Assembly (NCBI GenBank): GCA_902789415.1
Contig: CADAOD010000012.1
Span: 21,209 to 85,208 of the forward strand
Direction of reading: 5' to 3'
Length of the DNA: 64,000 bases
DNA from: an uncultured Prevotellaceae bacterium
GTDB taxonomy: Bacteria > Bacteroidota > Bacteroidia > Bacteroidales > Bacteroidaceae
The position numbers were made by a program, and so were the translations under genes. The first letter of the stretch is position 1; the number at the start of each line of letters is the position of its first letter. The notes beneath the pieces are model-generated. The model was not told where the DNA came from, did no database searches, and was given only the letters and a program-made list of their open reading frames with translations. Below, one piece after another: positions 38,380 through 46,275 of this stretch.

Positions 38380-39402
38380 GTGATGAAGAAACAATATTTC
38401 TCCATATTGTTGTTGTTATGCTTTGTAGTTGGCATTTCTGCTCAGCAACGTCGATACCGCCTGATGGAAGCATTTGAAACGGATACTCCGATGGTGCACG
38501 ACCCTGTGATGGCCTACGAAGACAGTACTTACTATATCTATGCCACAGGTATGGGTATCCAGCAGATGACTTCGAAGGATAGGAAAACTTGGACTGTATT
38601 ACCCAATCCTGTGATGACTGTAGTTCCTGGTTGGGCTTCAGACTCAGTGCCAGGATTTCGCAATCATGTATGGGCACCAGATGTCATCAAGTGGCATGGA
38701 CGTTGGTGGATGGCCTATAGCTGCTCTACCTTTGGTAAAAACGGTTCTTCTATCGGCTTGCTGAGTAATCGTTCTTTGGCTTTTCCCATGTGGGAGGACG
38801 AAGGATGTATCGTGACTTCAAGAGAAAAACGTGACAACTGGAATGCCATTGACCCTAACTTTATTATTGATGATAATGACAATCCCTGGATTGTTTGGGG
38901 ATCGTTCTGGGATGGTATCCAATTGGCACGGCTGGATTCCACTATGCATATTTTGGCTGGTGAGAAACCGCAGACTATTGCGCGCAGATACGATCCAGAC
39001 TTTAAACCAACCGAACCGAATCCAACGTCAAAATATGCAGGTACTAATGCTATCGAAGCTCCGTTTATATTTAAACATGGCGGATGGTATTATTTGTTTG
39101 TATCGTGGGATTATTGCTGCCGCGGTTCAAAGAGCAACTATCGTGTAGCAGTAGGACGTTCAAGAAATGTCGCTGGTCCATATCTGGATCGTGACGGCAA
39201 GGATATGCGTTATGGTGGCGGAACACTTTTCTTAGAAGGTGATAAAAAAACATTCGAGGCTGCTGGACATTGTGCAGCTTATACCTTTGGTGACGAAGAC
39301 ATCTTTGTGTGTCATGGCTATAGCATCGCTCATAAGGGAGCTTCAATTCTCTATCAGGCCCCAATCAAATGGACAACTGATGGTTGGCCGAAGTTGAAAT
39401 AA
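38380..39402 (+). CDS. GH43 endo-1,5-alpha-L-arabinanase-like enzyme
   Basis: 340 residues; signal peptide to about 21 (GISAQ). It is a single five-bladed GH43 propeller. The catalytic triad is visible: Asp 41 (MVHDPVM), Asp 158 (NAIDPNF) and Glu 226 (NAIEAPF). WAPDVI, WGSFWDGI and the DYCCRGSKSNY segment are hallmarks of endo-arabinanases rather than xylosidases. It should cut alpha-1,5-arabinan side chains of pectin. It heads the enzyme run of PUL-A, with the next GH43 24 bp downstream. Confidence 0.85.
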   Translation: MMKKQYFSILLLLCFVVGISAQQRRYRLMEAFETDTPMVHDPVMAYEDSTYYIYATGMGIQQMTSKDRKTWTVLPNPVMTVVPGWASDSVPGFRNHVWAPDVIKWHGRWWMAYSCSTFGKNGSSIGLLSNRSLAFPMWEDEGCIVTSREKRDNWNAIDPNFIIDDNDNPWIVWGSFWDGIQLARLDSTMHILAGEKPQTIARRYDPDFKPTEPNPTSKYAGTNAIEAPFIFKHGGWYYLFVSWDYCCRGSKSNYRVAVGRSRNVAGPYLDRDGKDMRYGGGTLFLEGDKKTFEAAGHCAAYTFGDEDIFVCHGYSIAHKGASILYQAPIKWTTDGWPKLK

Positions 39403-39425
39403 GTATAATTAAAGTATTTACTCCG

Positions 39426-41978
39426 ATGAAGAAATTGATAGTTTTACTTTCCGTATTAATGCCATTGAGTGCATTGTCTTATTCGCTTAAACGCGTGAGT
39501 GTACACGATCCAAGCATCGTTTGGGAACCAGCATCTCAAACTTATTATATTTTCGGATCTCATCGAGCTGTTGCAAAAACAAAAGACTTGATGAGTTGGA
39601 CTGCCATCAATACCGGCAATGAGCAGATGGGGAATGGATATACAGATTATCGAGGTGTGCCATGGCAGACCAGTACAAATAGCAATGCTTATAGCAAGGA
39701 TGCGTTTACTACACCTGTTGTGACAAAAGTAACAAAAGGTGGTAAGGAAGTTGATCTGCCTTATTTTAATCCTCTTGTTTGGGCAAAGCGGGGTAGCAGC
39801 AGTTATGATATCAGTGGGAATCTGTGGGCTCCCGATGTCATTTATAATAAGGCGATGAACAAGTGGTGCATGTATATGAGTGTCAATGGTGACTTCTGGT
39901 ATTCAAGCATCGTACTTCTTACCGCTGATAATATTGAAGGCCCCTATCGCTATCAGGCTCCTGTGGTGATGAGTGGTTTCCATACAGGCAGTGCTTATAA
40001 GGATACAGACTTGGAACTTGTTATCGGAACTCAATCGTCACTGCCAAGCCGCTATGCCATGCCAACGACTGGCAGAGGTAATTGGGGAGAGCGTTGGCCA
40101 AACAGCATTGATCCGTGCGTGTTTTATGATGAGACGGGCAAACTCTGGATGTCGTATGGCTCATGGAGCGGTGGTATCTGGATGCTCGAACTTGATGAGA
40201 ATACAGGTCTGCGTGATTATGATGTGACATATACTCTTGCTGGCTCTGGCAATGGTATTACTGTTGATCCCTACTTCGGAAAGAAGATTGCTGGAGGTTA
40301 TTATGTTTCAGGCGAGGCCAGCTATATTGAGCATGTCGGCAACTATTATTACCTTTTCGTCACGAATGGAGGACTTGAGGCAAAAGGGGGCTACCAGATG
40401 CGTGTGTTCCGCTCTGAGAATCCTGACGGGCCATACGTTGATGCGGATGGAACGAGTGCTGTATATAACAAATATGTGATGAACTATGGTCCCAATAGCG
40501 ATAGTCGCGGTGTGAATATCCTGGGTGCGTATGGCGAATGGGGTAACCAGACAAAAGGTGATTGGAGCGAGCGCGCACAAGGACACAATAGTATTATCGA
40601 TGCTGAAGACGGGCGGACTTATCTGGTGTATCACACCCGCTTTCAGAACCGTGGCGAGGGCCATGAAGTCCGCGTTCATCAGGTATTTGTGAATGAAGAT
40701 GGATGGCTGGTGTCTGCGCCTTTTGAATATACTGGCGAACAGGTGAAAAATGCAGATATAGCTACTACACAACAGATGGCTACTGATAAAATCCCCGGAG
40801 GTTATAAGTTGCTGATCCACCGATATGGGCTGGACCATACGAATAGTGAGCTGGCTACGCCTGTGGAGGTGTCGCTGAATGCTGATGGAAGTATCAGTGG
40901 GGCGATGTCAGGAACCTGGAATATAAATGAAGGTACATCTTATGTCGCAATCAATATTGGTGGTTCTGAGTATAAGGGTGTGATGGTAGAGCAGACGATG
41001 GAGCCAGGCCTGTCAAAGGTGGCGGCTTTTACTGCTTTGGCCAAAAATGGTGTTACTATCTGGGGATACAAATATACTGATGCTACCACTCCTGCTGATC
41101 CGCCAATAGAGCCAACATGGCAATATAAGCAGGACTTCAGCTCAACCGATGGGCTCACCATTGTCGGGAGCGGCTCTTTTGTGGAGGATGCTACATTTGG
41201 ACACGTATATCAGAATGGCGGTGGTGCAGTACGCAGTCACTACCTATTGCTGCCAGAGGATGTCCTGTCACATTCACAGGAAACCCAACAAATGACTATT
41301 GCGTTCTGGGTTAATGCTTCTAATGCTGGCTCCTTGACCGACTATGTATATTCACCTCTCTTCTCGGCTTATGCTTCGGCACCAGGCACAGTAAATACTT
41401 GGCCAATGCTGATTATGCAGAGTAGAGGCCCTGTACAAGTGAACTGTTCTGGATATTGTGATTTTGCTGGTGCAAACCACGTAAATGGCAAGGTGAATAT
41501 CTATAATGAAAAAGCATGGGAAGTTGGCGATGCGGCTTATAATTATGTGCGTAACTGGCTTGATGATGGTAAATGGCATTATTACACCATCACTTTTAAG
41601 GCTAATGAGGTTATCCAGTATTTGGATGGCGAAGTAACAAACCAATGGGTTCTTAACCCTGCTGTAGAAGGTCAGTGTGTTACAGGACTTTTCGATCATG
41701 GCTCTGATTTAAAGTATATCTGTCTTGGTGGTAATCAAGCATGGGACTGGACGGATAATGACGCTAGGTTCATGTTTGCCAAACTGTTCATACAGAATAA
41801 TGCGATGTCGGCAAGCGATATCAAGGCTCAGATGGCTACTGATACAACTACAGGTATCTCTGCTCTTAAGGCTGATGACCGCACTGATGGGTATGTCTAT
41901 GACCTGCAAGGGCGACGCGTTACCAATCCGCAGAGAAAGGGCATATATATTAAGAACGGTAAAAAGTTTATTAAATAA
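39426..41978 (+). CDS. GH43 arabinanase-like enzyme with C-terminal LamG module and sorting-like tail
   Basis: 850 residues from ATG 39426, where a signal peptide begins (MKKLIVLLSVLMPLSALS); an earlier ORF start within the previous gene is rejected. The GH43 domain (about 20-430) has catalytic candidates Asp 28 (VHDPSI), Asp 229 (SIDPCVF) and Glu 297 (SGEASYI). A small beta domain (about 450-555) of the kind following large endo-arabinanases comes next. A LamG module (about 565-805) is nearly the same as in the lipoprotein at 25453. The last about 30 residues (DGYVYDLQGRRV...KGIYIKNGKKFIK) are a tail common on exported Prevotella proteins and reminiscent of type IX sorting domains. Likely surface-acting arabinan hydrolase. 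Confidence 0.85.
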   Translation: MKKLIVLLSVLMPLSALSYSLKRVSVHDPSIVWEPASQTYYIFGSHRAVAKTKDLMSWTAINTGNEQMGNGYTDYRGVPWQTSTNSNAYSKDAFTTPVVTKVTKGGKEVDLPYFNPLVWAKRGSSSYDISGNLWAPDVIYNKAMNKWCMYMSVNGDFWYSSIVLLTADNIEGPYRYQAPVVMSGFHTGSAYKDTDLELVIGTQSSLPSRYAMPTTGRGNWGERWPNSIDPCVFYDETGKLWMSYGSWSGGIWMLELDENTGLRDYDVTYTLAGSGNGITVDPYFGKKIAGGYYVSGEASYIEHVGNYYYLFVTNGGLEAKGGYQMRVFRSENPDGPYVDADGTSAVYNKYVMNYGPNSDSRGVNILGAYGEWGNQTKGDWSERAQGHNSIIDAEDGRTYLVYHTRFQNRGEGHEVRVHQVFVNEDGWLVSAPFEYTGEQVKNADIATTQQMATDKIPGGYKLLIHRYGLDHTNSELATPVEVSLNADGSISGAMSGTWNINEGTSYVAINIGGSEYKGVMVEQTMEPGLSKVAAFTALAKNGVTIWGYKYTDATTPADPPIEPTWQYKQDFSSTDGLTIVGSGSFVEDATFGHVYQNGGGAVRSHYLLLPEDVLSHSQETQQMTIAFWVNASNAGSLTDYVYSPLFSAYASAPGTVNTWPMLIMQSRGPVQVNCSGYCDFAGANHVNGKVNIYNEKAWEVGDAAYNYVRNWLDDGKWHYYTITFKANEVIQYLDGEVTNQWVLNPAVEGQCVTGLFDHGSDLKYICLGGNQAWDWTDNDARFMFAKLFIQNNAMSASDIKAQMATDTTTGISALKADDRTDGYVYDLQGRRVTNPQRKGIYIKNGKKFIK

Positions 41979-41993
41979 CAAGTTGAAACAAGA

Positions 41994-43103
41994 ATGAAGA
42001 GGAAGCATGTGCTATTCATAACACTACTGATGGCTTTTTTACAAACAAAAGCGCAGCAGGTGAACGGAATTGTTAATGATTTTGTGAAAGGTGCTGATGT
42101 AGGCTTCTTGATGGGGCAAGAGCAGCGTGGCGTTGTTTTTCATGATCGTAATGGAAAGGAGCGTGAATGCTTGGAATTGTTGAAGAATGATTATCAAATC
42201 TCTGCTATCCGTATGCGTGTCTGGGTTAACCCTCCCGCTGGCGACAGCAATAAGGATGCTTTATTGGCTATGGCTAAGCGTGTAAAAGATTTGGGGATGG
42301 ATCTGATGGTGGATTTTCATTATAGTGATTGGTGGGCCGACCCTGCTAAACAGCCCATACCAAAAGCATGGTTGGGGCATTCTTTTGAAGAAATGAAGCA
42401 GGATTTACGTCATCATACGAAAGAGGTCCTATCGTTACTTAAGGAGAATGGTATAACCCCCAAATGGGTACAGGTCGGAAACGAGACTTCCAATGGTATG
42501 CTTTGGAGTGTAAAAACCAATGAACAAGGTTGGGAGGTCAAAGATTCACTTGGAAATACAATCATAACCCACTCAATGGGACATATCAAAACACAACCGC
42601 AGAATTATGCAGGGTTCATCCGTGCTGGGTATGATGCTGTTAAGGAAATATTTCCAGAGGCTGTAGTTATTGTTCATCTTGATAGAGGGCATCTTCAGAG
42701 TCTGTACGATTATAATCTGGATACGATTTTTAAGTATGGTGGAAAATTCGACATGATTGGGATGTCGCTATATCCCTATTGGGCAATGGATGGGCATCCG
42801 GATTTGAAGGCGGATAAAATCATTACCGACTGTATCAATAATATACGTTATGTCAGCGAGAAGTACAACTGTGATGTTATGATTGTTGAAACAGGCTATG
42901 AGGTAGATGAACGTCATCCAGAGAAGATGGAAGAAGGTCGGCGTCAACTGGCTCGTGTCATACGTGAGTCACGTCATAATACAAACGGGCATTGTCGTGG
43001 TGTTTTTTACTGGGAACCTCAGTGCCTTCCTGGTGGATATAAGCTTGGCGCCTTTGATAGTAAGGCCGCACCAACGGCCATTATGGAAGGTTTTGTAGAG
43101 TAG
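41994..43103 (+). CDS. GH53 endo-beta-1,4-galactanase
   Basis: 369 residues; signal peptide to about 21 (QTKAQ). GH53 barrel with DFVKGADVGFLMGQE, AIRMRVWVNP, DFHYSDWWADPAKQ, acid/base Glu 164 (QVGNETSNGM) and nucleophile Glu 299 (MIVETGYE). It hydrolyses beta-1,4-galactan side chains of rhamnogalacturonan-I. It lies 15 bp after the GH43-LamG gene. Compared with its paralogue at 46276 it carries a 22-residue insertion after the acid/base (NEQGWEVKDSLGNT region). Confidence 0.92.
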   Translation: MKRKHVLFITLLMAFLQTKAQQVNGIVNDFVKGADVGFLMGQEQRGVVFHDRNGKERECLELLKNDYQISAIRMRVWVNPPAGDSNKDALLAMAKRVKDLGMDLMVDFHYSDWWADPAKQPIPKAWLGHSFEEMKQDLRHHTKEVLSLLKENGITPKWVQVGNETSNGMLWSVKTNEQGWEVKDSLGNTIITHSMGHIKTQPQNYAGFIRAGYDAVKEIFPEAVVIVHLDRGHLQSLYDYNLDTIFKYGGKFDMIGMSLYPYWAMDGHPDLKADKIITDCINNIRYVSEKYNCDVMIVETGYEVDERHPEKMEEGRRQLARVIRESRHNTNGHCRGVFYWEPQCLPGGYKLGAFDSKAAPTAIMEGFVE

Positions 43104-43113
43104 AATAGGTAGA

Positions 43114-45273
43114 ATGTTTATTATAATGAATAAAATGATAAAGCGAGAAGTTATGGGCTATAGAGTTAGTGTAATTAATGTGGTTAGAAAAAATGTTTGG
43201 TTGATAGCGATATACATGCTTCTCGCTTTTACCTGTTTTTCCGCACCGTTGAACGTTCATGCCCAGTCGTGGACGGCTGATAATGGTAACGGCACATTTA
43301 CCAATCCGCTGTTTTACGATGAATTTTCCGATCCCGACATTCTGCGTGTTGGCGACGACTATTATCTGGTAGGCACCACTATGCATACCGTACCTGGCTT
43401 GGTTATCCTACACTCCAAGGATTTGGTTAACTGGGAGAATATCTCGTATTGCTTTGATCGTTTCGACTTTGCCGACGATGCTTTCTCACTCAAAAACCAC
43501 AAGGAGATATATGGTCAGGGTGTTTGGGCACCTGCCATCCGTTATGCCAACGGCCAGTTTTATGTGTTTACCAATATCAATGGCAAAGGTCTGCAGTGTT
43601 ATACCTCAAAGGATATCCGTGGACCTTGGCAGCATCATAACATGCAGGGCAACATCTACGATCTCTCCGTGCTCTTCGACGACGATGGTAAGATTTATGC
43701 CATCCATAAATATGGTGAGGTACACTGTACTGAACTGAAGCCTGATATGAGTGGACCTGTTGAGGGAACCGATCGTGTGATTATCCCCGATGGCAATGCC
43801 ATTGGCGAGGGGCATCATGTGTATAAGATAAATGGTATGTATTATATCATATCAACCGATTATATGCCTAATGGCCGTACCCTCTGCAGTCGTTCCAAAA
43901 GCATCTGGGGACCTTACGAAACCGTTACCATTACCGCCGACGAGACCTTTGGCTATCATGCCGCCCCTCTTACACAGGTGCCGCAAGGCGTAAAATATCG
44001 TATTGGCGAGGATGGCACCGCGTTCGGCATTCCTCAGGTTGATAAAGATGCCACCGCCTGCACCAACATCCACCAGGGTGGTATCGTGCAGGATCAGAGC
44101 GGTCAGTGGTGGGCGCTGTTAATGATGGACTTTCATAGTATTGGCCGTACCGTTTGCCTCTCGCCCATCACCTGGAAGGATGGCTGGCCCATGATAGGTC
44201 TCGAAGGTAATCTGGGGCGTGCACCTCGTACCTGGTTCAAACCCAATATTGGTGTCAACATTCAAGCACATGCCCCATATCTGCGTGGCGAGGATTTTAA
44301 TTCGGCAAAGCTGGGTAACGTATGGCAGTGGAATCACAACCCCGATGATACTAAGTGGGGGTTGAAGAAAGGCCGCTTGCGTCTTCAGTCGATGCCTGCC
44401 GAACAGCTGATGTGGGCACGTAACTCGCTCACTCAGCGTGTCATCGGTCCTACGTCTATCACCACTGTCGAGCTCTTTACCAAAGGTTTGAAAGATGGCG
44501 ATGTGGCAGGTCTTGGCAATATCAACGTGCCCTGCTCGTGGATAGGCATTGTAAAAGATGGTAATACCCTTACACTCCGCTGCTACGAGCAAGCCACCAA
44601 CGATACTATCAATCAAGAAGTGAATGCCGAGAAGCTATGGCTGCGCATGGCTGGTGATTACGATAACAATCAGGCTCATTACGAGTATTCGCTCGATGGT
44701 AACACCTATCAGCAGTTAGGTCGCGAAATGCCTCTTAGCTATCAGCTTATCTCGTTCCAGGGCTCGCGCCATGCCCTTTTCGCCTTTAATCATAAGGGCA
44801 AACAGGGTGGTTATGCCGAGTTCGACAACTTTAAGGTAGTAGAACCACAGGCTGATCGCAGTCAGAATATCCCATACGGCAAGTCGTTTCGCATCATTAA
44901 TTTAGCCACGGGCAAACCTGCTATCGCCCAGAAGCATGGCTTGCTTTACGATACCGATGAGGCCGACAAGAGTCCACAAACACGTTTCCGTATCATCGAT
45001 AAAGGACAGGGAAAGGTAGTGCTGCAGTGCGAGGATGGTCGCTACGTATGGTGCTCGGGCTTTGGTATTCCGGGCGATGTACGCCTGACTATCGACGAGT
45101 CGAAGGCCGAGGTGTTCCTTTGGCAAGACTATCTCAACCATGAGTTTATGCTCCTTTCTATGCGCACCCACCGCTACATCGGTAAAAGTCCCACCACAGG
45201 CAGTCCTTATTCGATGGACTTCGCTGGTGCCGACCCAGCCCGTCGCAACGGTGCCGTCTTCCGTTGGGAGTAA
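43114..45273 (+). CDS. GH43 (xylosidase/arabinofuranosidase type) with concanavalin-like and beta-trefoil-like C-terminal domains
   Basis: 719 residues as an ORF; start uncertain, since ATGs at 43114, 43126 and 43153 all precede a signal peptide ending VHAQ. The GH43 propeller (about 55-380) has Asp 73 (EFSDPDI), Asp 183 (IYDLSV) and Glu 232 (IGEGHHVY). A beta-sandwich of the GH43_C2 type follows (about 390-580, LRGEDFNSAKLGNVWQWNHN). The C-terminal region (about 590-719, FRIINLATGKPAIA ... HRYIGKS) looks like a beta-trefoil carbohydrate-binding domain. Likely removes arabinose or xylose side groups. It ends only a base before the convergent zeta-like gene stops. Confidence 0.82.
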   Translation: MFIIMNKMIKREVMGYRVSVINVVRKNVWLIAIYMLLAFTCFSAPLNVHAQSWTADNGNGTFTNPLFYDEFSDPDILRVGDDYYLVGTTMHTVPGLVILHSKDLVNWENISYCFDRFDFADDAFSLKNHKEIYGQGVWAPAIRYANGQFYVFTNINGKGLQCYTSKDIRGPWQHHNMQGNIYDLSVLFDDDGKIYAIHKYGEVHCTELKPDMSGPVEGTDRVIIPDGNAIGEGHHVYKINGMYYIISTDYMPNGRTLCSRSKSIWGPYETVTITADETFGYHAAPLTQVPQGVKYRIGEDGTAFGIPQVDKDATACTNIHQGGIVQDQSGQWWALLMMDFHSIGRTVCLSPITWKDGWPMIGLEGNLGRAPRTWFKPNIGVNIQAHAPYLRGEDFNSAKLGNVWQWNHNPDDTKWGLKKGRLRLQSMPAEQLMWARNSLTQRVIGPTSITTVELFTKGLKDGDVAGLGNINVPCSWIGIVKDGNTLTLRCYEQATNDTINQEVNAEKLWLRMAGDYDNNQAHYEYSLDGNTYQQLGREMPLSYQLISFQGSRHALFAFNHKGKQGGYAEFDNFKVVEPQADRSQNIPYGKSFRIINLATGKPAIAQKHGLLYDTDEADKSPQTRFRIIDKGQGKVVLQCEDGRYVWCSGFGIPGDVRLTIDESKAEVFLWQDYLNHEFMLLSMRTHRYIGKSPTTGSPYSMDFAGADPARRNGAVFRWE

Positions 45274-46146
45274 TTATTTTGCGATGAGGGCTTGGATTTG
45301 GGCGGGGGTGAGTTTGCCTGAGCTGATAAACTCTTGCATGATGTCGTTGAGTTTGTTTTCAACCTCCTCGGTGATGGTGTAATCCCACGTCAGCGCCTCT
45401 TCGATGCTAACGCGCACGCCACCCTTGTTATGACTGTTATCCAAACAATAGAGCGTGATGTCGGGATGCTCTTTCAGCAGATAGGCAATACGCCCCTTAA
45501 AGAGGGGATAACAATACACGTAATAATAGTGGCTCATGGCACGGTTCGACCTGATAAGTCGGTTAATCATATTTGTGAATCCTGTTACCGGATCGTTGTG
45601 CACAAACACGATGCTGGCTTTAAAACCGCGGTCTTGTACCATTTTCAGGCGACTCTCGAACGATGGAATACTGATAAAAGCGCCATCGTATACCAAACCT
45701 GCACTATGTGCCAACTCTTTCAACTTGGGGTTGTTTCTTAGAGCAGTAGATTTGCCTGAAGCTGTAGAACCCATCATAAAAAAGATGGTTTTGTTGCCTT
45801 CGGTCTCGGCACAGTCGAGCAGTCTGGCGAGTACCAGACTATCAATCTGTCGGCTGGCCATGATATAATCGGTAACGTTCAGTCCGTTGTAACCAATGCA
45901 TTTCAACTCCTCGCGAATATTGTCGGGGTCGAGAATATTACCACTCTTATTCAGATACGAGTTTGCCAGCGAATCGAGATGATCGCCCACCCATTTGTAA
46001 GCCGCATCGAGTTTAATAACCAGCTGTGTTGAGTCGGCTTTCTCGTAGGTATTGCTAATAAGGTTTGCCGCTAATGCTGTAGTTTGCCAAAGCATCAGCA
46101 GTGCTATAAGTATTGTTTTATAGATAGCACGTTTAAACATAATCAT
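45274..46146 (-). CDS. Zeta-toxin-like P-loop kinase with apparent signal peptide
   Basis: 290 residues from ATG 46146; the ORF extends 18 bp upstream into its own -7 element and is trimmed. Residues about 3-27 (FKRAIYKTILIALLMLWQTTALAAN) form a signal peptide or membrane anchor. The remainder is a zeta-toxin/AAA_33-type kinase: FFMMGSTASGKST with Lys 132 in Walker A, preceded by the helical IREELK...MASRQIDSLVLARLLD region. Cytosolic zeta toxins phosphorylate UDP-GlcNAc; an exported one would meet no cytosolic ATP, so either the segment anchors it with the kinase inside or it serves a different role. There is no epsilon-antitoxin gene beside it. It lies antisense to all surrounding CAZyme genes. 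Confidence 0.75.
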   Translation of the reverse strand: MIMFKRAIYKTILIALLMLWQTTALAANLISNTYEKADSTQLVIKLDAAYKWVGDHLDSLANSYLNKSGNILDPDNIREELKCIGYNGLNVTDYIMASRQIDSLVLARLLDCAETEGNKTIFFMMGSTASGKSTALRNNPKLKELAHSAGLVYDGAFISIPSFESRLKMVQDRGFKASIVFVHNDPVTGFTNMINRLIRSNRAMSHYYYVYCYPLFKGRIAYLLKEHPDITLYCLDNSHNKGGVRVSIEEALTWDYTITEEVENKLNDIMQEFISSGKLTPAQIQALIAK

Positions 46147-46161
46147 ATTACTTCTTGGCTG

Positions 46162-46169
46162 CAAATATA
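46162..46169 (-). promoter_or_regulatory. -7 element of the zeta-like gene
   Basis: TATATTTG on the minus strand, followed by CAGCC, 15 bp ahead of ATG 46146. It rules out the longer ORF start at 46164. Confidence 0.6.
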
Positions 46170-46220
46170 CAACATATTTTTAAAATAACAGGTTTTTACC
46201 ATCATTTTTAGGGAAAAGTG

Positions 46221-46251
46221 TTTGCGTTTTGCAGAAAATGTCCTATTTTTG
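46221..46251 (+). promoter_or_regulatory. Promoter of the GH53-propeller fusion gene
   Basis: TTTG at 46221-46224, 19-nt spacer, TATTTTTG at 46244-46251, 24 bp before ATG 46276. Confidence 0.65.
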
Positions 46252-46275
46252 CAACAGAAAAATAAACTAAATGTT

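Noticed and set aside
46222-46275. Upstream start for the GH53-propeller gene
   Set aside because: The added codons cover the promoter and would displace the signal peptide from the N-terminus.
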